Assembly: GCA_007258455.2 (NCBI GenBank)
Contig: VDFB02000003.1
Coordinates: 42,783,986 to 42,847,985, forward strand
Reading direction: 5' to 3'
DNA length: 64,000 bases
Source: Sequoia sempervirens
Taxonomy: Eukaryota > Streptophyta > Pinopsida > Cupressales > Cupressaceae
Under the pieces are notes generated by a model. It made no database searches. It had not been told where the DNA came from and saw only the letters and a program-made list of their open reading frames with translations. Below, in pieces: positions 10,850 through 23,047 of this stretch. The translations under genes and the position numbers were made by a program. Within the stretch, counting starts at the first letter, position 1. Each line of letters starts with the position of its first letter.

Positions 10850-13328
10850 TATTGGAGTTAAAATGACACTGAGAGGGGGGGTGAATCAGTGTCTTAACAG
10901 ATTTGACCAATTTTCAAAAAGTCAAAAACATAGCTCAGATTTGATCTCAATATTACTCTGATTAATGCATTCATGAGTTGAATGTAATCATTCATAAGCA
11001 GAATTGAGAAAAGTAATAATCCCAACAATGAACTGAAACAACAACAACACAGTAAAGTAGTGAGAACACAGAGGAACAAAGAGACACAAAATTTTCTGAC
11101 TGGAAAACCCTCCTGGGGTATGAAAACCACTCCCAAAATGCCTTCCAGGCTTAATCTTTTAATCAACTGTTCACAATGCCTTATAGGCTGATTTTTGAGC
11201 ACCCACTCAAGGAGCACCAACCCCTCGTTTAGAGATATCTATCTCAAGGAGTACCAACCCCTCAAATTATGATTTGAACAACAATAATAACTCAGAGGAT
11301 TTCTCTATTTTCAGTTAAGAACATGTTTCTATGTTTTCTCATCTACAGAATACCTTAAAGATTAAATAATTGAATCCCTAGAATACTATATAGAGAGGAA
11401 ATTTACAATATCTCTGCATCTTGTTATTCATATTTTATTGCAGAGTTTATCCATACATTTTCATATAGCCAACGAATGATAATCTTAGAACTACAACTGA
11501 ACAAAAAAATAGTTTTTTGCTTCTATTTATACATCTTTTTCATTTAAATGCCAAAAATGTAACTGTCTTCAGAAGTAACGGCTGAACAACCAACCTGAGA
11601 ATGTTTAGACTGAAGTTAACAGAGCTGTTTATAAAACAAAACTTCATCTTGTACCTAGCAAGATTATTAGTCGAGTTGAAATTGATTTCCCAATACAAGA
11701 ACCATTTCACACAGCTAAGAGCCAACCTCAAAAAATTTGAAATGTATGTGATCATTTCACTGCTTACAAAGCATAACTACCCACCACAGACAAATCTGCA
11801 ACTCCCATGGCTCCATCAACCACTGTTGAGCTTCCAGCCAGAAACGTACCAAATAAAACTTCCATATACCACTGATAAAGCCATTATAGCCAGCAACAAC
11901 ATAAACTAAAAAACTCATGATGGCGGCCAGGCTAGGGTTCCATACCCAGCCAAAAAGAATAATCATGAAAATTTTCCCTAAACTCTCATTTCCATTGATG
12001 TAACGTTATGCCGAAGGCAATTAAATCATTAGTCATTCACCCGTGTTTGAATTTCTGTTATTCATAGTGAAACAGTCGCTGAGACATCCACCAATTATTC
12101 CAAAGGCAATTCAATCGTTAATCATACTTTGTTTCCTTATGTTTCGCCATGACCCTTCATTATCGGGTAGACCTTATAGAGAATTCACTTTGTTTTTCCG
12201 AAAGCCTCGAGCTCACAATAGATCACCAAGACATTAATGTTCTCACACCGACAAAAAGCTTTTGTCTTATGTGCTTTGCTATAACATTATGATATTGAGG
12301 AGACCTCCTTTAGAGCACACCATGTCTTTCTGAACGTCTTCATCCACTTGTGTGTCGTTGAGACAAGTCAAATCCAATATCGACAAAATCCCCCATTGTG
12401 CTCCGTCGGCGAGACCGAAGGTCACTCACCGAGACCTCACACCGAAAACCCCAACTCTTACCGAGATGCATACCTTTACGTTGTCAGTCGGCAAGACAAG
12501 AAAACCTTGCCAAGAGATTATATCGAATGAAATCTCTCACCGAAAAGCACCCTTTTGTTGCTGATCGGTAAGACAACAAGGTCTCACCAAGACATTATAT
12601 CGATAGCCATTAGTTTTACCAATAAGACTCCATATGCATACGGTCGGTGAGACACACTTGAATTCACTGAGATACTAAATCGAATACTCCACGTCTGGCC
12701 GAAGTGAAACCCCAGATGTGATGTTCAGTAAGACACTATAAAATCGCTGACATTTCATTAAAGCCACAACCTTTGCCAATAAGATCTTTCTTGTGCCAGT
12801 CGCCAAGACACAAATCGCTTGATGAAACAACATGCTGATAGGGGTTTATTATGCTGATGAACCTCGTTATGTATTAGTCGGTGAAACCTGACTCATTCGG
12901 TAAGACCTCTCAGCGGTGAGAAATACTTATACTGATAGACCTTTCCTCTGTCACCAAAACAAAAGAGAATTTCAAACTGAAAGCTGCCTGAATGAAAAAA
13001 TCCAATCGACATGACATCAGAAATGTCTTGCTGATAGGCAACAGAAAAATTTCAAAATGGATTGGAGAGACCCTGCCATTCTCACGCCGAAATGTGTAAG
13101 ACCGAATGAGAAACAACCAAAACCATTAGACAAAAGATATTTTAGAACCAAGGTAACTGTAATGCCTTCAAAAGTGTGAGTTCAAATAATGTAAACAAAT
13201 GGCTTGTAACATGTGAAATACACCTGTGGTATGCAAAGAGAACCATCTTGAGATTGATCATCAAAGAGAACTAACTGAAAGACATTTTGTCATCAAGGAC
13301 AAACCATAAACTCAACTAAGATCCAACA
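10850..13328 (-). repeat. 3' LTR of the copia element (about 2.48 kb)
   Basis: The left end is TATTGGAGTTAAAATGACAC, aligned with TGTTGGAGTTAAAATGACAC at 18461, so the terminal TG has become TA. The right end is ...GATCCAACA, directly followed by a pyrimidine tract that is the PPT on the minus strand. Shared blocks with the other LTR include the GGGGGGGTGAATCAGTG start, the 'GGAAAACCCTCCTGGGGTAT' block and a long region of CGGTGAGAC-type phrases (about 12050-12950). It is longer than its partner mainly because the partner lacks DNA near the PPT-proximal end. Confidence 0.85.
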
Positions 13329-13330
13329 AA

Positions 13331-13340
13331 CTCCCCCTTT
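13331..13340 (-). other. Polypurine tract
   Basis: Plus-strand CTCCCCCTTT, that is AAAGGGGGAG on the minus strand, lies two bases inside the 3' LTR. It is the standard copia plus-strand primer. A second pyrimidine run lies at 13368-13380. Confidence 0.75.
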
Positions 13341-13593
13341 GTCCTTGACGGAAAAACACAAGTGACTCTCCCCCTTTTTTCCTCAATGTTAAAGAATAGA
13401 AGAGAAGAATGTGCAGTGCCATGAAACACAATTGAGAAGCCAACCAAAATATCATGAGACACAGTTGCGAAAAGAGTAACAATGCAGCAACCAAGATTGA
13501 GGAGAGCTGTAAGTGAATCAAAATATATAACATGCTCCCCCTAAGCCAATGCTTGTAAAATTAGAGAAGTAAAGATTGAGAGATAACTCCCAA

Positions 13594-15046
13594 TCAAAGT
13601 CTCAACCTTTCAAATAACTCTTTAGCTAAGGGCTTAGTAAAAATATCAGCCACCTGATCTTGTGAGCCAACAAACTGTAAGTAGACTTCATTAGCCAAAA
13701 CCTTTTCTCGAAGAAAGTGAAACTTGATAGCAATATGTTTAGTGCGAGAGTGCATAACATGATTTTTTGAAATATTGATTGCACTAGTGTTATCACAAAG
13801 AATGAAAATAGGTTTAGAAACTTCAATACCCATATCAGATAGAGTTGACTCATCCAAGGAACTTGAGTACAGCATGAAGTGGCAGCAATGTATTCTACTT
13901 CAACAGTAGAAAGGGAAACATATACTTGTTTCTTGTTGTGCCATGCCAATAAATGATCACCAAGAAAGAATGCAGCACCACTGGTGCTTTTCCTATCATC
14001 CAAACAACCAGCCTAGTCAGCATCAGTATAGGCAATCAAAGAGAAATAATTGCTTCTAAGATACCAAAGACCATAATCAAGAGTGCCCTAAATATATTTA
14101 AAAATCCTTTTAACAACAGTGACATGGGATTCTTTAGGTGATGCCTGAAACCATGCAATAGTGCAAACTGCATGCATGATGTCAGGTCTAGAAGCAGTTA
14201 AATATAATAGATTTCCAGTCATTGATCTATATTCAGTTTGATTTGTATCAGGAGAATCATCAACCTTAGTAAGTTTGCATCTAGTAACCATTGGAGTGCT
14301 AACTAGATGGCATTCATCCATTTGAAATTTATTAAGCATCTCTCTAGGATACATGGTTTGAGAAAGAAATATTCCATTTTCGCGTTAAGAGATTTGAATA
14401 CCCAAGAAGAAATTTAATTCTCCTAATAATGGCATTTCAAATTCAAATTCCATTAGCTGAGAGAATTTTTTACTCAATGTAACATTGTTGCAGCCAAAGA
14501 TAGTGTCATCAACGTAAATTTCAACAACTGAATATCAGAACCTTCGGTTTTAACATAAAGATTGTTATCTACAACTCCTCTAACAAAACCATTTGAAAGC
14601 AAATGACTGTCCATCCTAGAGTACCAAGCTCTGGGTGCTTGTTTTAAGCCATAGAGGGCCTTTTTCAATATGTAGACATGATCAAGCTTATCTTTGCACA
14701 TAAATCCTTCAAGCTATTCAACATAGACCTCTTCATCTAAATAGCCATTTAAAAAAGCAGTTTTGGCATCCATTTGATAAACAAAAAAGTCTTTATAAAC
14801 AGAATAAGCCAAGAATATTCTGATAGATTCTAATCTAGCAACGGGTGCAAAGGTTTCACCAAAATCAATACCTTCTTGTTGATCATAGCCTTTGTAGAAA
14901 AATCTTGCTTTGTTGCGAATAACATTACCATTTTCATCAACCTTATTTTTGTATATCCATTTTCCTCCAATGACATTCTTGTCATCTGGTCTTGGGACTA
15001 ACTCCCAAGTCTGATTTTTCTCAATCTGATCAATTTCTTCCTGCAT
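13594..15046 (-). mobile_element. Copia reverse transcriptase and RNase H (broken)
   Basis: Replication core of the element. The RT N-terminal half at 14714-15046 has [16 protein letters not shown] and [17 protein letters not shown]. The next frame at 14474-14701 has [16 protein letters not shown]. The active-site YVDD is encoded at 14505-14516 but lies one frame away from that segment, so a single-base shift just before it disables the enzyme. The connection and RNase H parts follow at 14088-14354 (YLTASRPDIM), 13626-14003 (DDRKSTSGAAFFLG, SLSTVEVEYIAA) and 13594-13875 (CDNTSAINISKN, SRTKHIAIKFHFLRE, DIFTKPL). Domain order and motifs are diagnostic of Ty1/copia. Confidence 0.9.
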
Positions 15047-15387
15047 AGAATTAATCCAACATGAATCTGTGAGAGCTTAATTAAAATTTTTAGGCTCAAA
15101 CTAAGTAACTAAACAAAAAGCAATTTGTACCTTTTCATCAGATTCTGTAGCCTTTCTTCTAGTTTGAACTCCTACATTTTTATCCCCTACTAATCCGATT
15201 CAGTGATACTTTAGCCAGATCTTTGATGCAACCTTTCAAGACTTGTTGTTCTTACTTTAGGCTTTCACCGAATCATTATTAGGCTTTTCTATTTCCAGCC
15301 CTTCTCAAATTATTTCTAGTTCAAGTTCTTTCTTCCCTTTATCCTACAAAGATCTTAAATTGACAAAATGGTCTCTTTCATCAAATT

Positions 15388-16045
15388 TCATACATTAACA
15401 AACTTCAACAATCTTATTGCTTTTGTTAAGGCATTTATAAGCTTTAATGTGAGTTGAGTATCCCAAAAAGATACCCTCATCACTCTTTGATTGAAAACTC
15501 CCAAGGTTATCATCATCCTTTTTGATAAAACACTTACTTCCAAAAATTTTAAAGTATTTGACAGAAGCAGTTTTTCCATTCCACAGTTCATAAGGAGTGT
15601 GTTTAGATTTCACTCTAATCTGTACTCTATTCAAAATGTATACAGCTGTATGAACAACTTCTTTCCAGTACATATCAAGCAACTTAGCTTCATCTAACAT
15701 TGTTCTAGCCATTTCTTTTACAGTTCTATTTTTACGTTCAACTACCCCATTTTGTTGAGGTGTTTTTGTTGTAGCATACTGCCTTTTAATGCCATGCTAT
15801 TCATAGTAATCAATGAACTCTTGAGAAGTGAACTCACCTCCTTTGTCAGATCGTAGACATTTAAGTTTCAGATTAGATTCCTTTTCAACCATTTTACAAA
15901 AAATTTTGAACCTTCCAAAGGCTTCTGATTTGTGCTTAAGAAATGTGACCCATATCATTCTAGTATAATCATCCACAAACAACATAAAGTACCTTTCACC
16001 ATTAATAGACCTTGTTCTGGTTGGTCCACATAAACCAGTATGCAC
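15388..16045 (-). mobile_element. Copia integrase (broken)
   Basis: Inserts the element cDNA. The catalytic core at 15797-16045 has LFVDDYTRMIWV and RSDKGGEFTSQEF (second Asp). The PQQNG-VERK block with the catalytic Glu is encoded near 15715-15790 after a stop. The C-terminal region at 15388-15712 has ARTMLDEAKL, YILNRV, YELWNGK and GIFLGYS. The first catalytic Asp, normally in an H-x-D-x-x-GP context, is Gly here (HTGLCGP), which would inactivate the enzyme even without the stops. Confidence 0.88.
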
Positions 16046-16199
16046 AAGCTATACAGGTTTTGAAGAAGAATGTTCTTTTGTTTTGAAGCTAATTTTAGTC
16101 TGTTTACCACTTAAACATTCTTTGCACATAGAGTTTTCTGGCTTGCTAAGAACTGGTAGACCTCTAACATTCTGATTTTTACTGATTCTAACCAGATTT

Positions 16200-16667
16200 T
16201 CAAAGTTTGTGTCCTAATCTTTTATGCCATAACCAAATCTCTTCAATTTGGCCCATTAGACACATACCTTGATTATTGTCATTGCTTGATGTGTCAAGAA
16301 GATTGTACACATTTCCTTTTGTCCTCCTTCCAGCTACAATAGCCTTTCCTAGCTTGTTCTTAATCTCACATCCCTGCGAAGTGAAAAGAACATGATAACC
16401 ACTATCACAGATTTGACTAACACTTAGAAGATTGTGCTTGAGACCTTCCACATAGTACACATTATAGATAGGAGTGTCTTCATTCAAAAGAAGTGAACCT
16501 CTACCTTTAATTTGAATACCAGAGTTATCACCAAACTTAACATAACCACCTACATAATCTTCAAGATTTATAAACTTATCCTTGTCGCCAATCATATGGT
16601 TAGAACATCCACTATCCAAGACCCATAAGTCCTTTTTCTTGGAATGAAAAGTAGTTTGAACCAACAT
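16200..16667 (-). mobile_element. Copia protease and pre-integrase domain
   Basis: The aspartic protease active site DSGCSNHM lies at about residues 18-25 (Asp codon 16614-16616), preceded by DLWVL. Then come the pepsin-like beta strands, a LKHNLLSVSQICD block and the gag-pre-integrase motif LWHKRLGH at the C-terminal end. The enzyme processes the gag-pol polyprotein. This is the longest uninterrupted coding block left in the element. Confidence 0.88.
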
Positions 16668-16699
16668 GTTTGCTCAATGTTGTTAACAGCCTTAGGTTT

Positions 16700-18380
16700 C
16701 CAAACCTTTTTAAATTTTTGCTATTTAGATTGCAGATCAGTTCTGTACTATTTGATAGAATGTCCCAAAGCATTGCATTTAAAACATCTGATCTGTCTAA
16801 CAAAACCATAGTGTTGTTTATGACCAAACCTGGGTATTCTAGGATTCATAAGCCTGCAAGTGCTCACCTTATGGCCAAATTTGTTGCAAAAAAAAACAAT
16901 AACCATAGAAGAAGGGATTGTATCTATAAGATGATCTATTACCTTTCAAGGGCTGAACATGATTCTTACCAAAATCAGAGTGATTTGGACTTGAACCCGT
17001 GATTTCAGAAGAGGGGTTTTGTTTTGTATTATCAATTGAGCATTCACCCCTTTCAAAACCAACACCAGTTTTATCTTTATATATCTTCTGCTTGCTGAGC
17101 ATCTCATTGAATTTTAGAGTGCTTTCATATTTTTCAATTTCCTTCCTAAGACAGACAACTTCTTGTTCTAGTTTTTGAATTTCTTGATCTTTGCAGCTTA
17201 CAGTCACTCGAAGACAGTCCTCAACTCTTTTAGCTTCTTCAGTCAGTTTTAGAGACCATTTCTTGATCCAGTTTATGTTCTTGAGCAAGAACTTGTTTTT
17301 TGAGTTTTCTGATCTCTTGTAAAGCATATTTCAGCTCGCTTTCAAGATCTACTTCACCTTCTTAAACATCAATAGTGTTTGAATCATTTTGCTGAGTAAT
17401 TTCAGCCATGAACAAAGTTTCATCTTTTCAACTAATGGAATCTTCTTCGCACTCACATCGATTCATCCTTACTAAACAGATTTTTTCTTTTTGAAATTGA
17501 AGTTTCCATTTAGGTTTCTGAACGCCTTCTCCCCGAGGTTGTTTTTAGTTGTCTCGTTGTCATAGATTTGATCATCATAGGGACACTTTGTAGCAAAGTG
17601 ACCTATTTTGCCATAGTTAAAACATTTAAAGGGAAGTTTTCCCTTATATTTTCCTGATCCCTTTTTAATTCTTCTAACAAAATGAGATTCTTTAGAATCG
17701 GACAATTTTGATTCACCGACTTCGAATTTTTCTTTCTTTTCAGTGTTAAAGGAAGTTTCTTTTCCTATTGAATTGTTTTTGCTAGTTCTCATTTCATAGG
17801 TAGTAAGTATTCCTTGCAGGCTGTCTAAGGTAAGCTGATCAAAGTGTTTCTTTTCTTCTAGGGCTGAAACCTTAGATTCAAATTTGGATGGTAAGGTTCT
17901 AACAACCTTTGTGACTACATCAAATTCATTAACATCTTGACCTAGACCTTTCATTACATTGACAACTTCATCAACTCTTAGGAAATATTCAACCACTTTT
18001 TCATCATCCTTCATTTTCAACTCCTCAAACTAATGTTTGAGTGTAATGATTTTTGACAATTTGACTTTCTCATTCCCTTGATATATAGTTTCAAGTTTTT
18101 CCTTGATATCATGAACAGATTTGCAATGCATGACTTTAATGAACACATCTTTAGTTAGCCCAGACAAGATGGCATGCTTAGCTCTGGCATTTGTTTCATA
18201 CCTCTTTTTTTCAGCAGGATCAGTGGGAATAGAGGTTGGTACATTGTAAGCATTTATAACAATGCTCCAAACATCAACATCAAAAGAAATAAGAAAAGCT
18301 TCCATTCTCATTCTCCATAACACATAATCTATTCCATCAAATAACAGAGCTCTGGTTGCAGAGGCACCATCTTGAGAATG
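16700..18380 (-). mobile_element. Copia gag (broken), three zinc knuckles
   Basis: The gag N-terminus at 18030-18380 has LWRMRMEAFL, AEKKRYETNARAKHAIL and LETIYQGNEKVK. It is followed by a second helical block and a knuckle CFNYGKIGHFATKC (frame 17472-18020), where Tyr replaces the second Cys. A coiled segment follows (16869-17327). Two further knuckles lie in shifted frames near 16880 (CNKFGHKVSTC) and 16760 (CFKCNALGHSIKYC). The expected start Met before AHSQDG reads ATA near 18375, consistent with a C-to-T change on the other strand. Several frameshifts are present, one at a run of T/A. Confidence 0.85.
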
Positions 18381-18440
18381 TGCTATTAAACAAACTCCAA
18401 GACCAAGATCAATCCAAGGTGATTAAAACCTATAAGAGGA

Positions 18441-18458
18441 CCCTACGCTCTGATACCA
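18441..18458 (-). other. Primer binding site for initiator tRNA-Met
   Basis: Minus strand TGGTATCAGAGCGTAGGG. The first 12 bases exactly match the usual plant copia PBS complementary to tRNA-iMet. It is two bases from the 5' LTR edge at 18461. Confidence 0.9.
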
Positions 18459-18460
18459 AT

Positions 18461-20489
18461 TGTTGGAGTTAAAATGACACTGAGAGGGGGGGGGTGAATC
18501 AGTGTTTTTAACAGATTTGACCAATTTTCAAAAATTCAAAAACCATAGCTCATATTTGATCTCAATATACTCTGATTAATGCATTCATGAGTTGAATGTA
18601 ATCATTCATAAACAGAATTGAGAAAAGTAAAAACCAAACAGTGAACTAAAATAACAACACAGTAAAGCAAAGAGAACTTAGAAGAACAAGGAGACTCAAG
18701 ATTTTACCAAGTGGAAAACCCTCCTGGGGTATAAAAACCACTCCTGCAATGCCTTCCAGGCTTAATCTTTAAACAAATGTTCACAATGCCTTATAGGCTG
18801 ATTTTTGAGCACCCACTCGAGGAGCACCAACCCCTCATTTAGAGATATCTATCTCAAGGAGTACCAACCCCTCAAATTATGCATTTGAACAATAAAAATA
18901 TCTCAGAGGATCTCTCTGTTTTCAGTCAAGCTCATAACTCTCTGTTTTCCTCATCTACCTAATACATTTTGATACAACCAAAGAACAATATTCCAGAATT
19001 ACAATCACCAACCTTCACTGTTTTCAACATAGGTTTATATATACATTTCAAGTATGTCAGTTACGAAGAAATCTTCAAAAAGAATTTTACACAAGATTCT
19101 GAAACTCTCTTGCTAATTTGAATATGAAGCTGAATAATGACAGTCTGTAGATGATGGTAAAAATCAAGAGTAATGCTTAACTAGAGAGCTAGAAATCATC
19201 CATTATTTCAAAAAACGCAACTGATCAAAAAGGAAACTCAATGAATATTTTGCCATGTAACGGTTCTGAGATTCGATGCCAATCAATGATGTCGGCCATA
19301 GTGTTTGAGTCTTCGTTAACCATTTGCTGAGACATCCAGATAGTTCTGCCGAAGGCAATTAAATCGCCAGACATTCCTTTTAGTTATCGCTTTCGCCATG
19401 ATCCATTAGAGTCGGGGAGAAGACATAACAAATACATTATGTCACGCTGAAAGCCATGTGTTATGTTCTTTCCAATCGCTGAGACATAAGAAAGTTTCTC
19501 ACCGAGATCCCCTTGTCGCTGTAACCTTTTGATATCGGAAAGACATCTCGTAGACCACATTGTGTTTCACCGAAAGCCTCCTTTTACCCCTTGTAAGTCA
19601 TCGTGAATATAATGGTTCTCTCGCCAATACATCCTTCTATCTTATGAGGTCGCTATAGCATACCGCCAATAGGGAAGACCTCTGCAGAATTCCTTGGAGT
19701 CATACCGAAGTCACCAACCATCTTGTGTGTCGCTGAGAAAAGACCGATCCTATGCCGGCAAAGTCCTTTTGTGTTCCATCGGCGAGACTGGAGGTCACTC
19801 GCCGAGACCTCACGCCGAAAACCCCAACTCTTACTGAGATGTATGCCTTTATGTTGTCGGTCGGTATAAGAAATCAAACTCGCCAAGACCTTTCTTCGAT
19901 GCACACGAGTCATACCGAAATGTTCTTTTTGTTTTATGCATCACCGAGACATATCAATGTCGGGGAGACCTCTCGGAGAGCACACTATGTCATACCGAAA
20001 ATCTTTTTGCACAAGTCGGTAAGACACCACAAAATCGCTATGACATTTCATCGAAGCCACAACCTTTGCCGATAAGACCTTTCGGTGCACGGTCGGTGAG
20101 ACAATATGTCTTCGGTGAGACCACATACCAAAAACAACACTCCTACCGATATGTTCCTTTTCCTTCGGTCAATGAGACAATAATGAGTTCGCTAAGACAT
20201 TATATCGATGCCGCAACTCTTGCCGATATGTTCTTACTTGTGCCGGTTGCCAAGACACAAAGCACTGATGAAACAACATTAAATGTGATTTCAAGTCATG
20301 AACCTCCTATGTATTAGGTGGTGAGACCCAACTCATTCGGTAAGACCTCTCAGCGGTGAGAAATACTCATGCTGATAGACCTTTCCATTGTCGCCAAGAC
20401 CACTTGAATGTCATGCTGAAAGATACCCAAAGGTGAATTTCATTACCAAGGGGACAAAACCAAACTGCAACACAACCGGTGAACCAACA
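18461..20489 (-). repeat. 5' LTR of the copia element (about 2.03 kb)
   Basis: Begins TGTTGGAGTTAAAATGACAC next to the PBS and ends about ...GTGAACCAACA, which aligns loosely with the end of the partner LTR. It has the same G-run and TGAATCAGTG start, the 'TGGAAAACCCTCCTGGGGTAT' block, and about 1.1 kb (19310-20400) densely filled with variants of the phrase CGGTGAGAC, CGCCAAGAC and ACCGAGAC. The distal end is less certain because part is deleted relative to 13030-13328. Confidence 0.8.
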
Positions 20490-20851
20490 GGATTGTCACA
20501 AACCCTGAAGTACACTCTAATCTATATTGAAATGAATTGTTCATGCATACTCTAGTGATAAATGGTTGAATTGATTGGGGTTTCCAATGGAAACACCCAA
20601 ATTGATTGAGGATAAGTTATTAGATTTGATCTGACCTAGATAAGATAAGGGATGGAAATGAAAATGTTCTATTTTTGAGTCTAACCATTCTTGGTTTCTA
20701 TTCCCAATTGGTAATTGAGAGGAATTTGATACTTATATCATAACCTTAATTAATACTTAACATAAACTATAGCAAAGAGGAGATTTTCAAACAGTCAAAA
20801 TGAAGATACAAAATGATTGACCTTAGAGTTGATCCTACACATATTATATTT
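20490..20851. other. No gene recognised
   Basis: AT-rich spacer between two copia LTRs with no supported feature. Confidence 0.5.
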
Positions 20852-22176
20852 TGTTGGAAAATGTGCCTCAACTTGCCGGCTTGAACCTTGGTTAAAGACT
20901 TGGAAAATTTCCCTTTGTTGGTCTTCATTATTGGCCTATCACCCAAAAATTGAACCTTGAAATGTACGTCATGGAGTTTTGGAAGTTTGATATTGGCTGA
21001 CAGTGTGTTAGTTGCAGGATCATTGTTTTCTCCAACCTTGGATCCTTGTCGCAGAGTTTAGAAGTTTCTTAACTTCTCAACTGGCCAATATTCTTTGTTG
21101 TCATGGTGTCTTGGAGTTTCCTAACCTCTGACTGGGGATTGTGAACTTTGTGGTTTCTCTGACTGGGCCACAAGCTGATGAATATGGGGACCACTTGGAA
21201 TTTTGGGGGACTTGTTGAGAATATTGTAGATTCCTAGCTTGATTCTCTGGAATTGCGCAAGCGATGTACGCATGTCCTAGTCTATGTGGATGGTGATGAC
21301 AACATATGGTGGTGACTTGGATCCCAACAGATGTGGGGACCACTTGTAGATTGGGAATTAATATTTAAGTCTTTTCTAGAAGACTTATTGAGAATATTGT
21401 AGATTCTCAACTTGATTCTTTGGAATTATACAAGCGGTGAACACGTGTCATGGTTAGAACCACAAGGAACGGCCAACAGTTTGGTGCAATAGTCAAATGT
21501 GATGGATGAGTGATGTGCTGACAGATGGAATGATTTCATTTGTTGATTTAACATCACTATTGTAAATCAACAATCATTGGCCAAAATTTGTATTTCCTGT
21601 TAGCGATATGTTTACATTTATTGCATGAACTAACTTGGGGGTTGACAAAGAGAAAATATAGTAATATTCTCTATAACTGAATTTAATGTTAGATGGCTTG
21701 ATGCATGTTGCATGGTGGTGTGTGTAACCCAAGATGAAGGAAGTTTATCGATGAAGGAAAAATATTTAAATGAAACCCTAATGGTTCTTGGTAGTGGATA
21801 GAATTCGTTGTATATTGTATGAGCATTAAAATAGTGAGTGTGAATTTTGTATGCTTACGACCATTGTAACAAAGAGTGAGTTCAACCAAGGTGATGTTGT
21901 TGTGAGTTAACATCTGAAATTGAAGTCTATAACTTTGTGTGTAATTTATTTATTGTATTACAAAATGGTTTTACTTTGTGTGGTGGGTTTTTTCTCTCGT
22001 AAGGGTTTTCCCACATATATCTGGTGTTATCTTTGTGTGATATTTTTGTCTATCCTATTGTTTTGTGAATGTGCATCTCAAATGTATGTAACTTGTTAAA
22101 TGAATGGTTTTTTTCACTTCTCTCCTAAGGATTTTTCATTAGGAAGACATTTTTTTCACTATTGGTTTTCCTTACA
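20852..22176 (+). repeat. Copia LTR (5' LTR of a second, plus-strand element)
   Basis: Starts TGTTGGAAAATGTG and ends ...TTTTCCTTACA two bases before a PBS. Length is about 1.3 kb. It contains an internal direct repeat: the block GGGGACCACTTG...GAGAATATTGTAGATTC...GAATT.. at about 21186-21270 recurs at about 21332-21440. The start is inferred from the TG and from the usual LTR length, as no 3' partner was found to the right of the gap. Confidence 0.65.
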
Positions 22177-22178
22177 AA

Positions 22179-22191
22179 TGGAATCAAAGCC
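22179..22191 (+). other. Primer binding site (mutated tRNA-iMet type)
   Basis: TGGAATCAAAGCC, two mismatches from TGGTATCAGAGCC, two bases after the LTR end and upstream of gag. Confidence 0.75.
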
Positions 22192-22269
22192 TGACTAGTT
22201 GTGTTATCCTTGTGAGTAGGGCTAGTTTTTTTTGCTAATCCTTTTTTCGATGGGAGTCTTGCAAAAGGA

Positions 22270-22947
22270 TTGTTTGAGATGGAAAGTACATTAGGTAGAG
22301 TAGAAATTGAAAAGTTCAATGGTGGCAATTTTGAGTTGTGGAAAATTAAAAAAAAAGACTTGTTTGTGGATAGAGACCTCTGGATTGTTATGTCGAGAAC
22401 TATGCCACAAAGTATGAAACAAGAAGATTGGGACCTCATAGATAGAAAAGATAGAGGGTTGATGATACTTTCTCTAGCCGATTTTGTACTCCTAAACGTC
22501 CATGAGGAGAAGACTGCAACTTCTTTATGGAAGAAAATTATTGACATTTATCAGGGAAAGTCTTTGGTAAATAAGTTATTCCTGAGGAAGAAGTTGTACT
22601 CCTTGAAGATGGAAGAAGGTGCATCTGTAGCACCATCTAAATTCATTTAATATGATTATTTCTTAGTTGGCATCTGTGGGCATGAAAATAGAGGAGGAGG
22701 ATTGCTATATGCTTTTGTTATGTTCCTTACCCAACACTTGGGGCCATCTGGTAATGGCTATTGGAAGTACAACAACTACTTTCAAGATGGAAGATGTGGT
22801 TGACTCACTATTTTTAGAAGAAATGTAGAGGAAGCCTTCTGAGATGGCCAAGGAGGCCCTTGTGAAGAAAGAAAAGAAGTCTAAATCCAAATCTGTAGCG
22901 AGATCAAAGTCTCCTGGTAAAAATTCTAAGGTGAAATGTTGGAGCTA
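22270..22947 (+). mobile_element. Ty1/copia gag fragment (DUF4219/UBN2 type)
   Basis: The frame starting at 22270 reads MESTLGRVEIEKFNGGNFELWK, then DLFVDRDLWIV, then LADFVLLNVHEEKTATSLWKK and the YQGKSLVNKLFLRKKLYSLKMEEG motif. This is typical of the N-terminal gag of copia elements. After a stop at 22648 the protein continues in other frames through a VVLPIA/SLPNTWGHLV-like region, and at 22844-22947 ends with a basic segment (KKSKSKSVARSKSPG) that usually precedes the zinc knuckle. The N gap cuts it there. A PBS and LTR lie immediately upstream. Confidence 0.85.
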
Positions 22948-23047
22948 NNNNNNNNNNNNNNNNNNNNNNNNNNNNNNNNNNNNNNNNNNNNNNNNNNNNN
23001 NNNNNNNNNNNNNNNNNNNNNNNNNNNNNNNNNNNNNNNNNNNNNNN
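22948..23047. other. Assembly gap, 100 N
   Basis: Exactly 100 N in the middle of a copia gag. The right side does not continue the element, so the true distance is unknown. Confidence 0.95.

Larger units (their letters stand above)
10850..20489 (-). mobile_element. Nearly full-length Ty1/copia retrotransposon
   Basis: Read on the minus strand the order is 5' LTR (18461-20489), PBS, gag, protease, integrase, RT, RNase H, PPT and 3' LTR (10850-13328). Protease-integrase-RT-RNase H is the copia order. Total span is about 9.6 kb, with unusually long LTRs like those of the SIRE/Maximus group. That group placement is inferred from LTR length and PPT wording only. Every coding block has stops or frameshifts. 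The two LTRs differ in length by about 450 bases and carry many substitutions, so the insertion is old. The five bases flanking each side (AAAAC on the left, GGATT on the right) do not match, so the target duplication is lost or the ends are slightly misplaced. Confidence 0.9.
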
